Under the pieces are notes generated by a model. It ran no database searches. It was not told the DNA's origin and saw nothing but the letters and a program-made list of their open reading frames with translations. A stretch of DNA of 64,000 nucleotides from Clostridium sp. MD294 (GTDB lineage Bacteria > Bacillota > Clostridia > Lachnospirales > Anaerotignaceae). Below, piece by piece: positions 8,985-18,696 of the stretch. The translations under genes were made by a program, and so were the position numbers. Each line of letters starts with the position of its first letter. Within the stretch, counting starts at the first letter, position 1. The stretch is from positions 1,364,001 to 1,428,000 of the forward strand of contig NZ_CP097810.1 in assembly GCF_000364165.2 (NCBI RefSeq), read 5' to 3'.

Positions 8985-9018
8985 GTACGTTATAAACAAA
9001 AAGAATAAGGAGAAAAAA

Positions 9019-10590
9019 ATGGAGCAAACAGAAAATAGTACCGTAAAAGCTGTCAGTTATATGATGATAATTACATTGGTGGGGAAAGTGCTAGGACTGG
9101 TAAGAGAACAGCTTTTAGCAGCAAATTATTCTGTTACAGCACAAGCAGCAGCATTTATGACAGCAAGTAGAATACCTAGAACATTTTTTGATGCTGTGTT
9201 TGCCTCAGCTATTTCTGCCAGCTTTATACCAATATTTAATGAATATTTGGAAAAAAAGGGAAAACAACAAGCATTTTATTTGTCAAATACTTTTATTACA
9301 ATGATAGTATTAGTAACTTGTATTATGACAGTATTAGGAATTGTATTTGCAGAGCCTATTACATGGCTTTTTGCAGATGGTATGTCAACACAGACAGCAC
9401 AAATTTGTGTACATTTTTTAAGAATATTGTTTCCTACAGTAATATTTACAGGAGTAGCATTTTCATTTGTAGGAATATTGCAATCGCTAGAAGAATTTAC
9501 AATACCTGCTGCAATGAGTATTGTTTCTAATGCGGTAATTATATTGTATTATTTATTTTTAAATGATAAATTTGGTATAGAAGGTTTAACAATTGCTTTT
9601 TTAATAGGTTGGGCAATGCAGGCAGTAATACAAATACCTGCTTTGTATCGAAAAGGATATCGCTATCAATTTGATATTCATTTTAAAAAAGAGGGTATGA
9701 AAAAAATAATGCTTCTTATGCTGCCGGTTATGGTAAGTACATGGATACAGCCTATTAACATAGTAATAAATACAAAATTTGCATCACATATTCATTTTGA
9801 AGGATATGAAGATGCAGCAATTACTACTATAGAGTATGCAAATACATTATATACTATTATTGTAGGTGTTTTTGTGCTTTCTATATCAAATGTAATATTT
9901 CCTAAAATGGCAAGACTGACAACAAATAATGCTCAAAAAGATTTAGGAGAAACTATTTGTGTTACATTGAGAAGTATGCTTTTTTTGCTAATACCTATGA
10001 TGATGGGACTTATGGCATTAAGCGAACCTATTGTAAAATTGATGTATGAGAGAGGAAATTTTGATAGCTTTGCAACACAAAAAACAGCACAAGCATTATT
10101 TTTCTTTTCATTAGGTATGTTAGGTTTTGGCATACAAAATATATTAAGTAGAGTATTTTATGCAAGACAAGATGGAAAAACACCTTTTTATTCTGGATTA
10201 GTGTCTATTATAGTCAATATTATATTTTGTATATTGCTTGTTGAAAAAATGAATGTAGGGGGATTGGCGTTAGCATCAGCAATTTCTTCTACTGTTTCTG
10301 CAATATTTTTGTTTGTGCCATTACAAAAAGAATATCAAAATTTAATATCAAAAGAAATGATAGTAGATTTGTTAAAAATGGGTTGTGCTGCTGTTATTAT
10401 GACAGTTGTTACAATATTGTGTAAAAATGGTATCATATACTTACCTATAAAAGGATTGATAGCAAATATTATTATTGTTGCTGTGCCTGTAATAGCAGGT
10501 GTTGTAGTATATGCTGGTATTTGTTATATTTTAGGTGTTACAGAAAGTAGACAAGCAGCAGAAATGCTGAAAAAAAGAATAGTACATTAA
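9019..10590 (+). CDS. murJ: MurJ/MviN family lipid flippase
   Basis: A 523-aa polytopic membrane protein of the MurJ (MviN) family in the MOP flippase superfamily. It opens with the family signature GKVLGLVREQLLAANYS, then AFMTASRIPRTFFDAVFASAISASFIPIFNEYL (written here only as a region, about residues 39-71). Around 14 hydrophobic segments follow. MurJ flips lipid II; within this cluster a paralogue could instead move a lipid-linked wall glycopolymer unit. AAGGAG lies 8 nt before ATG 9019; the longer frame upstream starts with an unsupported TTG. Confidence 0.92.
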   Translation: MEQTENSTVKAVSYMMIITLVGKVLGLVREQLLAANYSVTAQAAAFMTASRIPRTFFDAVFASAISASFIPIFNEYLEKKGKQQAFYLSNTFITMIVLVTCIMTVLGIVFAEPITWLFADGMSTQTAQICVHFLRILFPTVIFTGVAFSFVGILQSLEEFTIPAAMSIVSNAVIILYYLFLNDKFGIEGLTIAFLIGWAMQAVIQIPALYRKGYRYQFDIHFKKEGMKKIMLLMLPVMVSTWIQPINIVINTKFASHIHFEGYEDAAITTIEYANTLYTIIVGVFVLSISNVIFPKMARLTTNNAQKDLGETICVTLRSMLFLLIPMMMGLMALSEPIVKLMYERGNFDSFATQKTAQALFFFSLGMLGFGIQNILSRVFYARQDGKTPFYSGLVSIIVNIIFCILLVEKMNVGGLALASAISSTVSAIFLFVPLQKEYQNLISKEMIVDLLKMGCAAVIMTVVTILCKNGIIYLPIKGLIANIIIVAVPVIAGVVVYAGICYILGVTESRQAAEMLKKRIVH

Positions 10591-10625
10591 ATAATTTCAA
10601 TGTAAAAAAAGAAAGGAGAAGTGAA

Positions 10626-12038
10626 ATGATAGAAGGAAGTCATTTTTTAAATGCAATATGGATTATATCAAATTGGTGTTCTAAGCAGTTTCAGAATAGC
10701 TATATTGTGCAATGGTTTTTAAAAAAAGATGATAAAAAAATTGTAGTAAGAAATAGTATTCTTTTTAGAATATTTTGGGGGATACGTAGAGCATTAAGCA
10801 AAATATTTTATAAACTACATTTGAATAAGCTATTTGTAAACAGCATATTTAAAATGTCATATTTGTGGTGTGGTGCAGTGGTGCTGCTTGCACCAATATT
10901 GCCTACTATGATTGTACTTGCATTTGTATTAGCAGGATATGGCTCATTGTTTTTATCTTTTTTGTATGAAAGAAAGAGAAAAATGGAATATTTTGCAGTA
11001 AATCGCTATATTTATTATTATGCTTTTGTGTATTTATTTGCAACAATGACATCTTTGGCAAGACGAGCGAGCCTTTTAGGAGGAATATTGACAGTTTGTT
11101 TTATACTGTTTTCAATAGTGTTTTCTAATGCCATTGAAACGAAAAAGCAATTAAATGTGATATTATTCTTTTTTATTTGTGTAGGGGTGTTGGTTTCATT
11201 TTATGGATTTTATCAATATCTGTTTCCAAGTAAATTTAGTGGTGTTTGGCATGATGTAGATATGTTTGAAAGCATTAGTTTTCGTGTATATTCTACATTA
11301 GAAAATCCAAATGTATTAGGAGAATATTTTTTGATAGTGTTGCCATTTGCGGCTGCTTTTTGCATCAATAGTAAATCTTGGTTTAATAGAGTATTTTTTG
11401 CAGTGTGTGCAGGTATTATGATGCTTTGTCTTGTATTGACATATTCCAGAGGCTGTTATATAGGTATTATGGCAGCGATAGCAGTGTTTTTGGTGCTTTG
11501 GGATAGAAGATTTATATTTTTAGGCATTGTGGTACTTTTGATGCTGCCTTTTGTGCTGCCAGAAACAATAATCAATAGATTTTTGAGTATAGGTAACATG
11601 GCAGACTCCTCTACAAGTTATAGAGTGTATATATGGCTGGGTAGTATTGCTATGTTAAAAGATTATTGGCTTTGTGGTATAGGACCAGGAACAGAAGCAT
11701 TTAATCAAGTGTATCCTCTTTATGCTTATAATAGCATTAGTGCTCCTCATTCTCATAATTTATTTTTGCAAATAGTATGTGATGCAGGTATTGTAGAATT
11801 GATAATATTTGTGATATTGATAGTACAGTATTATAGAATGACTTGCGGTGCATTGTCACGAGAAACAAAAAAAGAAAATAAAATACTTTTGATTGCAGCA
11901 ATATCCGCAGTAACAGGATTTTTAGTACAAAGTATGTCAGATTATACATTTTATAATTATAGAGTAATGTTGTTATTTTGGATATGTATAGCATTTGGCA
12001 TGATATTAACAAAAATGACAAGATTGAAGGAGGAATAA
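10626..12038 (+). CDS. O-antigen ligase-like membrane protein
   Basis: A 470-aa protein with about 11 membrane segments and a Wzy_C/WaaL-type domain. The characteristic pieces are TYSRGCYIGIMAA (about 274-286), a long extracytoplasmic loop with SYRVYIWLGSIAMLKDYWL and GIGPGTEAFNQVYP, and APHSHNLFLQIVCDAG with the conserved HSHN. Such proteins polymerise or transfer lipid-linked oligosaccharides outside the membrane. RBS AAAGGAG precedes the ATG. The stop overlaps the start of the next glycosyltransferase by 1 nt, so they are one operon. Confidence 0.88.
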   Translation: MIEGSHFLNAIWIISNWCSKQFQNSYIVQWFLKKDDKKIVVRNSILFRIFWGIRRALSKIFYKLHLNKLFVNSIFKMSYLWCGAVVLLAPILPTMIVLAFVLAGYGSLFLSFLYERKRKMEYFAVNRYIYYYAFVYLFATMTSLARRASLLGGILTVCFILFSIVFSNAIETKKQLNVILFFFICVGVLVSFYGFYQYLFPSKFSGVWHDVDMFESISFRVYSTLENPNVLGEYFLIVLPFAAAFCINSKSWFNRVFFAVCAGIMMLCLVLTYSRGCYIGIMAAIAVFLVLWDRRFIFLGIVVLLMLPFVLPETIINRFLSIGNMADSSTSYRVYIWLGSIAMLKDYWLCGIGPGTEAFNQVYPLYAYNSISAPHSHNLFLQIVCDAGIVELIIFVILIVQYYRMTCGALSRETKKENKILLIAAISAVTGFLVQSMSDYTFYNYRVMLLFWICIAFGMILTKMTRLKEE

Positions 12039-13168
12039 TGTCTATGATAAAAATATTAAATATCATTAGTGATAGTAACATAGGCGGTGCAGGCAGATGT
12101 CTTTTAAATTTTTTGAAATATTATGACAGAAAAAAATTTGCAGTAAAAGTAGTAGTACCAAAAGGAAGCCTTTTAAAAGCAGAAATTGAAAAATTAAAAA
12201 CAAAAGTGATAGAAGTAGATGGTATTGCAGATAAGTCATTTGATTATAAAGCAATTAAGAAATTAAATAAAATTGTAAAAAGAGAAAAGCCAGATGTTGT
12301 ACACACACATGGTACAATTACAGGTAGAATATGTGGTAGAATGTGTGGAAAAAAAGTAGTGTATACAAGACATTCTGTATTTCCAGTTAGCCCTCGTATA
12401 AAAAAAGGTATAGGTAGAATAGCAAATAAATATATCAATGAATTTTTAGCAGATGATATTATTGCAGTAGCAGAAGCTGCAAAACAAAATTTAACAGATG
12501 GAGGCATTTCTCCTCATAAAATAAAGGTCATATTAAATGGAGTAGAGCAAGTAGAAAAAGCATCATCAGAACAAATTACACAAACTAAAAAAGAATATGG
12601 TATATTAGAAAATGATTTTGTAATAGGGATATTAGCAAGATTAGATGCTGTAAAAGGACATAAATATTTGATAGAAGCAGCAGAACAACTGAAAAAGGAA
12701 GGTAGAAATATTAAAGTACTGATTGCTGGTACAGGAGATATGTTGCAAGAATTAAAAAAGAGTGTACAACAAAAAAAATTAGAAGATGTTGTAATATTTG
12801 TAGGATTTATAACAGATGTTAAACCATTTTTGAGTGTATTAGATTTGCAAGTAAATGCTTCTTATGGTACAGAAGCGACTAGCCTAGCACTTTTGGAGGG
12901 TATGAGTTTGGGTATTCCTGCTGTAGTAAGTAATTATGGAGGAAATCCTGGTGTAATTATACAAGGTGAAAATGGTTATTTGTTTGAAAGCCAAAACACA
13001 AATGATTTTGTAAAATATTTAAAAAAGATAATAGATGAGAAAGAAACATACAAATATATGCAAAAAAAATCAAAAGAAATATTTCAGCAAAAATTTACAG
13101 CAAAAACATATGCCAGAAATATAGAAAAAGTGTATGAAGGACTTTTTGAAAAGAAAGGGTGTAATTGA
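12038..13168 (+). CDS. GT4-family glycosyltransferase
   Basis: A 376-aa GT-B fold, GT4 glycosyltransferase. The N-terminal domain has the SNIGGAGRCLLNFLKYY loop and VVHTHGTITG; the C-terminal domain has GILARLDAVKGHKYLIEAA and the nucleotide-sugar motif around EATSLALLEGMSLGIPAVVSNYGG. It likely adds a sugar to the lipid-linked repeat unit at the inner membrane face; donor and acceptor are not predictable. ATG 12038 is preceded by AGGAGGA and overlaps the previous stop (TAATG). The next gene begins 1 nt after its stop. Confidence 0.9.
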   Translation: MSMIKILNIISDSNIGGAGRCLLNFLKYYDRKKFAVKVVVPKGSLLKAEIEKLKTKVIEVDGIADKSFDYKAIKKLNKIVKREKPDVVHTHGTITGRICGRMCGKKVVYTRHSVFPVSPRIKKGIGRIANKYINEFLADDIIAVAEAAKQNLTDGGISPHKIKVILNGVEQVEKASSEQITQTKKEYGILENDFVIGILARLDAVKGHKYLIEAAEQLKKEGRNIKVLIAGTGDMLQELKKSVQQKKLEDVVIFVGFITDVKPFLSVLDLQVNASYGTEATSLALLEGMSLGIPAVVSNYGGNPGVIIQGENGYLFESQNTNDFVKYLKKIIDEKETYKYMQKKSKEIFQQKFTAKTYARNIEKVYEGLFEKKGCN

Positions 13169-13169
13169 T

Positions 13170-13652
13170 ATGGCAGAAAGAACAGAAAGAACGGAAAAAA
13201 AGAGAAAATTTAATGTTTTTGATATTGTGATTGTAGTTGTAGTAATAGCAATAGCAGGAGGAATATACGCTTTTACACATAGAGCAAAAGCAATGGAAAC
13301 ACAGCTATTACGATATTCTTTGGAATTAAATGAATGTCCAGAGGGATTTTCACAACATATTAAAGTAGGAGATAGTATTACAGATAATGTAAAAAATTAT
13401 AATATGGGAGTGATTACATCAGTAGAAACAAGACCAAGTATTAGATTGGGAGAAGATAAAATAAATGGCAGTATTATAGAGAGTACATTAGAAGGAAAAG
13501 AAACAGTAATACTCGTAGTAGAAGCCAATGTAGTAGAAGATGGTGCAAATTTTAAAGTAGATGGTGGCTATATTGTTAAAGCAGGTAAAGATGTTTCTGT
13601 AAAAGGAAATGGATATGCTGGTAGGGGATATATATTGACAATAGGTAGATAA
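13170..13652 (+). CDS. DUF4330 family membrane-anchored protein (copy 1)
   Basis: A 160-aa protein with a basic N terminus, one membrane segment at about residues 17-34 (FDIVIVVVVIAIAGGIYAF) and an extracytoplasmic domain of beta character containing VKNYNMGVITSVETRPS. It belongs to DUF4330, function unknown. ATG 13170 follows AAAGGGTG. It is tightly packed between glycosyltransferase genes and is followed 18 nt later by a paralogue. Placement suggests a membrane scaffold or accessory for polymer export; that is inference. Confidence 0.75.
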   Translation: MAERTERTEKKRKFNVFDIVIVVVVIAIAGGIYAFTHRAKAMETQLLRYSLELNECPEGFSQHIKVGDSITDNVKNYNMGVITSVETRPSIRLGEDKINGSIIESTLEGKETVILVVEANVVEDGANFKVDGGYIVKAGKDVSVKGNGYAGRGYILTIGR

Positions 13653-13670
13653 TGTAAAGGAGGTATTTTT

Positions 13671-14165
13671 TTGAAAGAAAATAAAAATAAGAAATCAAAA
13701 GTATTTCATAAAATTAATTTTATTGATTTTTGTGTCATTATTATTGTGTTAGTGATAGCAGCAGGTGCATATTATAAATTTGGTGTATTAAATAAAGCAA
13801 GCGGGACAGCAGAATTACAACCAGTGACTTATACAGTAGAAATCAAAAGAGTGAGAGAATATGCTTTACAAAATGTAAAAGAAGGCGATGAACTGTATGA
13901 TAAAACATCAGGCAATAGTATAGGCAAAATTGTAAAAGTAGAGAGTGAACAAGCAACAGAACCTATATTATGTAATGATGGTGTATATAGAACAGGTACA
14001 GTACAAAATAGAATTAATTTAATTATAACTGTAATGGGAGAAGGTACAGTAACAGAAAAAGGTTGTTTTATCAATAAAACGTATGAATTAGTGAGAGAGT
14101 CTGACAGAAAATTTATGACAAAATATTTTGAAGCAGAGGGCAGAATAAAAGACTTTTTAGTATAA
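13671..14165 (+). CDS. DUF4330 family membrane-anchored protein (copy 2)
   Basis: A 164-aa paralogue of the preceding gene with the same plan: lysine-rich start, a membrane segment (NFIDFCVIIIVLVIAAGAYYKF) and an outer domain with TVEIKRVREYALQNVKEGDELYD and GNSIGKIVKVES corresponding to the sibling's IKVGDSITDNV and MGVITSVE. Start is TTG at 13671 with AAAGGAGGT 7 nt upstream. The tandem pair may form a heteromeric complex. Function unknown. Confidence 0.73.
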   Translation: MKENKNKKSKVFHKINFIDFCVIIIVLVIAAGAYYKFGVLNKASGTAELQPVTYTVEIKRVREYALQNVKEGDELYDKTSGNSIGKIVKVESEQATEPILCNDGVYRTGTVQNRINLIITVMGEGTVTEKGCFINKTYELVRESDRKFMTKYFEAEGRIKDFLV

Positions 14166-14181
14166 AAGGGTAGGGAAAACT

Positions 14182-16428
14182 ATGGCAAAGAAATATACAA
14201 TACTGATGACACTGATGGGGCTGGAAATAGGCGGTGCAGAAACCCATGTAGTAGAACTTTCAAAAGAGTTAAAAAAATTAGGTTATAAAATTATAGTAGC
14301 ATCAAATGGTGGTGTATATGAAAAAGAATTAAAAGAATATGGCATAGTACATTATAGAGTACCTATGAACCAAAGAAATGTATATAAAATGATAAAATCT
14401 TATTTTTTGCTTCGCCGCATTATAAAAAAGGAACAAGTGGATATTATACATTCTCATGCTAGAATACCTGGATTTATATGTGGTTTTTTGCATAAAAAAT
14501 ATAAAACTACATTTGTAACATCAGCTCATTGGGTATTTTATACAGGTATGGGATTAAAATATCTTACTAATTGGGGACAAAAAGTAATAGCAGTTAGTGA
14601 TGATATTAGACAGTATCTCATTCAAAATTATAAAGTACCTTATGAAAATATATTTGTTACAATCAATGGCATTGATACAAATAAATTTTCACCAGAAACA
14701 GATGGAAAAAATATCAGAAAAGAATTTGACATAGCAGAAAATGAACCTACATTAGTATATGTTAGCAGAATGGACGAAAGTAGGGCATTGGTTGCAAGGC
14801 AGCTTATTGAAATTGCACCACGTATTGCACAGGCTGTAAAAGGCATAAGAATATTGATTGTGGGTGGTGGAGATGTTTTTGAGGAATTAAATCAAAAGGC
14901 ACAAGAGCAAAATAATAAAATAGGCGGCAATAGAAAATGTATTATAATGACAGGGGCAAGAACAGACATTAATGAATTGATTTCTGTAGCAACAGTGTTT
15001 GTAGGGGTAAGTCGTGCAGCATTGGAGGCAATGGCTGGAGGAAAAACGGTTATTGTAGCAGGAAATGAAGGCTATATTGGCATATTTGAACAAAATAAAT
15101 TAGAAGTAGCAAGAGAAAATAATTTCTGTTGTAGAGGCTGTGAATATTCTACAGAAGAAAGACTTTACAAAGATGTAGTATATACTTTTAATCAAATGAC
15201 ATCAGAACAAAGGCAACAGATAGGACTTTATGGAAGAAATGTAATATTTGATTATTATTCTGTTACAACTATGGCAATGCACTGTATAGAAGCATATAAT
15301 GCAGCTTGGAAGGCAAATCATCAAAAACAGTATAATGTAATACTTTCAGGCTATTATGGCTTTAATAATGCAGGAGATGAAGCTATACTTTTGTCTATGC
15401 ATAAAAATATACAAGCATTAGGAGAAAATTACCATATTACAGTGTTGTCAAATAAGCCAGAAGAAACAAAAGCAAAATATCATATGGACGTAGTATATCG
15501 CTTTAGTATAAAAGAAGTATTAAAAGCAATTAAAAAATGTGATGTGCTTTTAAGTGGAGGAGGTTCTCTTTTGCAAGATAGTACAAGCACACGTTCACTT
15601 ATGTATTATTTGTCTATAATATTGGCGGCACGTATTATGGGTAAAAAAGTAATGCTTTATGCTAATGGCATTGGCCCAGTGTCCAGAGAAAAAAACAGAC
15701 GCATTGTAAAAATGGTTGTGAACAAAGCAGATTTGATTACATTAAGAGAAGCAAATTCTTATGCAGAATTGAAAGCGATGGGTGTAGATGAAAAAAAATG
15801 TTTTGTAACAGCCGACCCTGTATTTACAATGGATAGTATTACAAAACAACAAGGAATGGAATTGCTAAAAAAAGCAGGTGTTGCTACAGACAAAAATTTT
15901 GTAGGAGTATCCGTAAGAAATTGGAAAGATATGGACGGATTTGTAGACGAATTTGCACAGCTTTGCGATACCATACAGCAAAAATATAATAAAACGATTG
16001 TGTTTATAGTAATGCAAGTACCTCATGATATTAAAATAAGCCAAAAAGTGCAAAAACGTATGAAAACAAAATCTTATTTGCTAAAAAATAACTATTCTCC
16101 ATATGAAATTATGGGCATTATAAAATGTATGGATTTTATATTAAGTATGCGTTTGCATACATTGATATTTGCTGCAAGGCAAAGAGTACCTTTGATTGGC
16201 TTTGTGTATGACCCTAAAATTGAATATTATCTTGAAAAATTAAATATGCCTTCTGGAGGAGCAATAGGTAAATTTGATATAGAAAAAACGTTGCATATGG
16301 TAGAGGATATGGTACAAAATAGACAAAAATATGTTGATATATTAAATAGAGAAGCAGAGCAGTTAGAAAAAAAAGCACATTACAATGAAAAATATTTAAT
16401 AAAACTTTTAGAAAAAAATAGAAAGTAG
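14182..16428 (+). CDS. csaB: Fusion: GT4 glycosyltransferase - CsaB pyruvyltransferase
   Basis: A 748-aa two-domain enzyme. Residues ~1-380 are a GT4 glycosyltransferase: EIGGAETHVVELSKELKKLG, DIIHSHARIPGF, VSRMDESRALVARQLI, and GVSRAALEAMAGGKTVI. Residues ~384-748 are a polysaccharide pyruvyl transferase of the CsaB type, opening with ILSGYYGFNNAGDEAIL and carrying LLSGGGSLLQDSTSTRS, YANGIGPV and a terminal SMRLHTLIFA. CsaB puts a ketal pyruvate on secondary wall polysaccharide, the ligand of SLH-domain S-layer proteins. CsaB is normally a ~360-aa stand-alone enzyme. No frameshift is needed to read both domains. tagA follows after 7 nt. Confidence 0.9.
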   Translation: MAKKYTILMTLMGLEIGGAETHVVELSKELKKLGYKIIVASNGGVYEKELKEYGIVHYRVPMNQRNVYKMIKSYFLLRRIIKKEQVDIIHSHARIPGFICGFLHKKYKTTFVTSAHWVFYTGMGLKYLTNWGQKVIAVSDDIRQYLIQNYKVPYENIFVTINGIDTNKFSPETDGKNIRKEFDIAENEPTLVYVSRMDESRALVARQLIEIAPRIAQAVKGIRILIVGGGDVFEELNQKAQEQNNKIGGNRKCIIMTGARTDINELISVATVFVGVSRAALEAMAGGKTVIVAGNEGYIGIFEQNKLEVARENNFCCRGCEYSTEERLYKDVVYTFNQMTSEQRQQIGLYGRNVIFDYYSVTTMAMHCIEAYNAAWKANHQKQYNVILSGYYGFNNAGDEAILLSMHKNIQALGENYHITVLSNKPEETKAKYHMDVVYRFSIKEVLKAIKKCDVLLSGGGSLLQDSTSTRSLMYYLSIILAARIMGKKVMLYANGIGPVSREKNRRIVKMVVNKADLITLREANSYAELKAMGVDEKKCFVTADPVFTMDSITKQQGMELLKKAGVATDKNFVGVSVRNWKDMDGFVDEFAQLCDTIQQKYNKTIVFIVMQVPHDIKISQKVQKRMKTKSYLLKNNYSPYEIMGIIKCMDFILSMRLHTLIFAARQRVPLIGFVYDPKIEYYLEKLNMPSGGAIGKFDIEKTLHMVEDMVQNRQKYVDILNREAEQLEKKAHYNEKYLIKLLEKNRK

Positions 16429-16435
16429 GTGTGAT

Positions 16436-17161
16436 ATGAGAGAAATTATAAATATATTAGGAGTGCCTTTTGATGTTGTAACAATGGAGCAAGCAGCAGA
16501 AAAAATAAAAGGATTTTTGTGTGAAAAAGGACAGCATATTGTTTGTACACCTAATCCAGAGATTGTTATGGAAGCACAAAATGATGATAAATTGATGAAT
16601 ATATTAAAAGCAGCGGATTTGGTAGTGCCTGATGGTATTGGTGTAGTATGGGCGTCTAAATATAGCGAAAAGAAATTAACAGAAAGAGTAGCAGGATATG
16701 ACTTAGTGCAGAAATTGTTTGATGAAATAAAAGATACAGAACATACTGTATATTTTTTTGGAGGAGCACCAGGTGTTTCATTGGCAGCCGCTAAAAAAAT
16801 GGAACAAAAATATGCTAATTTAAAAATTGTAGGAGGACATAACGGCTATTTTGATGAAAAAGAAGAAAAAAGAATATTGAATGACATAAAAAAATTATCT
16901 CCGTCAATACTATTGGTAGGGCTTGGCTCACCCAAGCAAGAAAAATGGATATATGAAAATATTCGTTTGACAAATGTAAAAGTCGCCATAGGAGTAGGAG
17001 GTAGTTTTGATGTAATGTCTGGTAAAATAAAAAGAGCACCAGATATATTTTGTAAAATGGGATTGGAATGGTTTTACCGCCTTATAACACAGCCTTCCCG
17101 TATTGTAAGAATGATGAAATTACCAAAATTTGCATTTACAGTATTAAAAAATAGAAAATGA
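16436..17161 (+). CDS. tagA: WecG/TagA/CpsF family glycosyltransferase
   Basis: A 241-aa GT26 enzyme. The family transfers N-acetylmannosamine (or a related sugar) to undecaprenyl-PP-GlcNAc. Signatures: CTPNPEIVMEAQND, LVVPDGIGVVWASK with the conserved Asp, RVAGYDL, FFGGAPGVSLAAA, LVGLGSPKQEKWI, and GVGGSFDVMSGKIKRAP. Full length. AAGTAGGTG precedes the ATG. Last gene of the polysaccharide cluster; with MurJ, the ligase-like protein and CsaB it points to a lipid-linked secondary wall polymer. Confidence 0.92.
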   Translation: MREIINILGVPFDVVTMEQAAEKIKGFLCEKGQHIVCTPNPEIVMEAQNDDKLMNILKAADLVVPDGIGVVWASKYSEKKLTERVAGYDLVQKLFDEIKDTEHTVYFFGGAPGVSLAAAKKMEQKYANLKIVGGHNGYFDEKEEKRILNDIKKLSPSILLVGLGSPKQEKWIYENIRLTNVKVAIGVGGSFDVMSGKIKRAPDIFCKMGLEWFYRLITQPSRIVRMMKLPKFAFTVLKNRK

Positions 17162-17234
17162 TAATTTTTAGCCATAAGCTTTTACACAAAAAATAGATGA
17201 AACAAATAAAAAACATTTGAAAGGGAGTGTAATA

Positions 17235-18089
17235 TTGCAAAAGCAGTATGACACAGCGATTGTTTATATATTGTTAGGTGTTATGATTATGGCGGCAGGA
17301 GTAGAAATGTTTTTTGCACCTTCAGGATTTGTAGCAGGAGGAGCAACGGGATTAGGTATTGTATTAAATGAAATTGCAAATCAAAATTTTGGTTTTTCTG
17401 TACCTTTGTGGCTTGTTAATATACTTTGGGATTTGCCATTGCTTGTATTGGGACGTAAAAAAATAGGTAAAGTATTTTTTAGACGTACATTACTAGGGTG
17501 TATAGGTTTTTCTGTAGCACTTTTTATAGCAGAATATTTGCCAGAGTATAAAGGTGATTTGATATTAGTGTGTCTTTTTGGAGGAACATTTGTAGGTATT
17601 GGTGCAGGGCTTGTGCTTCGTAGTATGGGAGCAACAGGTGGTACAGACTTGGCAGCGGCATTAATTCATGAAGTGATGCCTAAAATATCGGTATCACAAT
17701 GTATATTTTTATTGGATAGTATCATTATATTGCTGGGTATGGCTGTTTTTGGTATAGAGCAAGGTATGTATGCTATAGCATCAGTGTATTTAACAAGCAG
17801 GTGGGTAAATACCATATTGCAAGGAGGTTCTTTTTCAAAAGGAGCATTTATTATTTCTAAAAAGTGGAAAGAAATTGCTAATGTACTTCTGGAGCAAGCG
17901 GATAGAGGAGTAACTGCCTTTTATGGTAGAGGACTATATACAAATGAGGAAAAAGAAATATTACTTTGTGTTTTTACAGCAAATGAATTAGTAAAAATAA
18001 AAGAAATTGTTTCAGAAATTGATAGAAGTGCTTTTGTGCTTGTTACAGATATGGCAGAAGTATTAGGAGAAGGCTTTCATGAAATTTGA
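17235..18089 (+). CDS. YitT family membrane protein
   Basis: A 284-aa member of the YitT family (DUF161 membrane repeats plus C-terminal DUF2179). Five to six membrane segments cover residues ~5-190, with GFVAGGATGLGIVLNEI and RSMGATGGTDLAAALIHE typical of the family. The cytoplasmic tail RGVTAFYGRGLYTNEEKEILLCVFT is the DUF2179 domain. Function unknown. The start is TTG 17235 with GGGAGTG 4-5 nt upstream; an upstream in-frame TTG at 17217 lies before that site. The terminator overlaps its last codons. Confidence 0.85.
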   Translation: MQKQYDTAIVYILLGVMIMAAGVEMFFAPSGFVAGGATGLGIVLNEIANQNFGFSVPLWLVNILWDLPLLVLGRKKIGKVFFRRTLLGCIGFSVALFIAEYLPEYKGDLILVCLFGGTFVGIGAGLVLRSMGATGGTDLAAALIHEVMPKISVSQCIFLLDSIIILLGMAVFGIEQGMYAIASVYLTSRWVNTILQGGSFSKGAFIISKKWKEIANVLLEQADRGVTAFYGRGLYTNEEKEILLCVFTANELVKIKEIVSEIDRSAFVLVTDMAEVLGEGFHEI

Positions 18090-18100
18090 AAGCCTTTTTA
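18070..18100. terminator. Bidirectional terminator between yitT-type gene and acpS
   Basis: AAGGCTTTCA pairs with TGAAAGCCTT (10 bp, 7-nt loop) followed by a T-run. It spans the stop of the plus-strand gene and touches the stop of the minus-strand acpS. Confidence 0.8.
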
Positions 18101-18475
18101 TAATGTATTTAATAATACAAATGCAGTAGCATACTGATGACAATGAGAAATAGAAACAAAAAATTGTTCGTTTTGAATGTCCATTTGATGTAGTATTAAT
18201 TGCAATTTTGGAGATAATTTAATAAAAGGTTTGTTCTGCTCGTTGTGATAAATTTCAATGTCAATAGGAGAAAAACCTCTAAAACCAATACCTATAGCTT
18301 TGGCAACGGCTTCTTTTGCTGAAAAAATGCCTGCAAGTGTTTCGGAATGATTTCCTTTTTTATGAAAATATTGTATTTCTTGCTGAGTGAATATTTTCTG
18401 TAAAAAGGAATTTTTTTGTATTGCTTTTTGTATACGTTGTATTTCTATAATATCTGTGCCTATACCGTATATCAT
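18098..18475 (-). CDS. acpS: Holo-[acyl-carrier-protein] synthase
   Basis: A 125-aa AcpS that transfers 4'-phosphopantetheine from CoA to acyl carrier protein. The Mg-binding start GIGTDIIEIQRI and the second motif FSAKEAVAKAIGIGFRGF are intact, and SISHCHQYATAFVLL closes the fold. Full length, ATG start. In many Clostridia acpS sits near the LolA-like/alr/mazF group; here that group is 17 kb away. Confidence 0.93.
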   Translation of the reverse strand: MIYGIGTDIIEIQRIQKAIQKNSFLQKIFTQQEIQYFHKKGNHSETLAGIFSAKEAVAKAIGIGFRGFSPIDIEIYHNEQNKPFIKLSPKLQLILHQMDIQNEQFFVSISHCHQYATAFVLLNTL

Positions 18476-18617
18476 AATAGTATTCCTTTCTATGTTAAAA
18501 AATATAAAATTATATTCATTTTATCAATAAAAAAAGCGTTTTTCCATAAAAATATTTTATATTTTGTAAAAGATATAGTACAAACATATAAAAGTGAAAA
18601 ATTTGTCAAATAAATAC

Positions 18618-18646
18618 TTGAAATGAGAGCAAATATGTGGTATATT
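18618..18646 (+). promoter_or_regulatory. Promoter of ACT-domain gene
   Basis: TTGAAA and TATATT are separated by exactly 17 bp and TGG precedes the -10 (extended). The CDS starts 50 bp downstream. Confidence 0.65.
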
Positions 18647-18696
18647 CTTTGTTGCATAGACAAATGTGTTTGTTAGAAAAACAAAGGGGGACTTTT

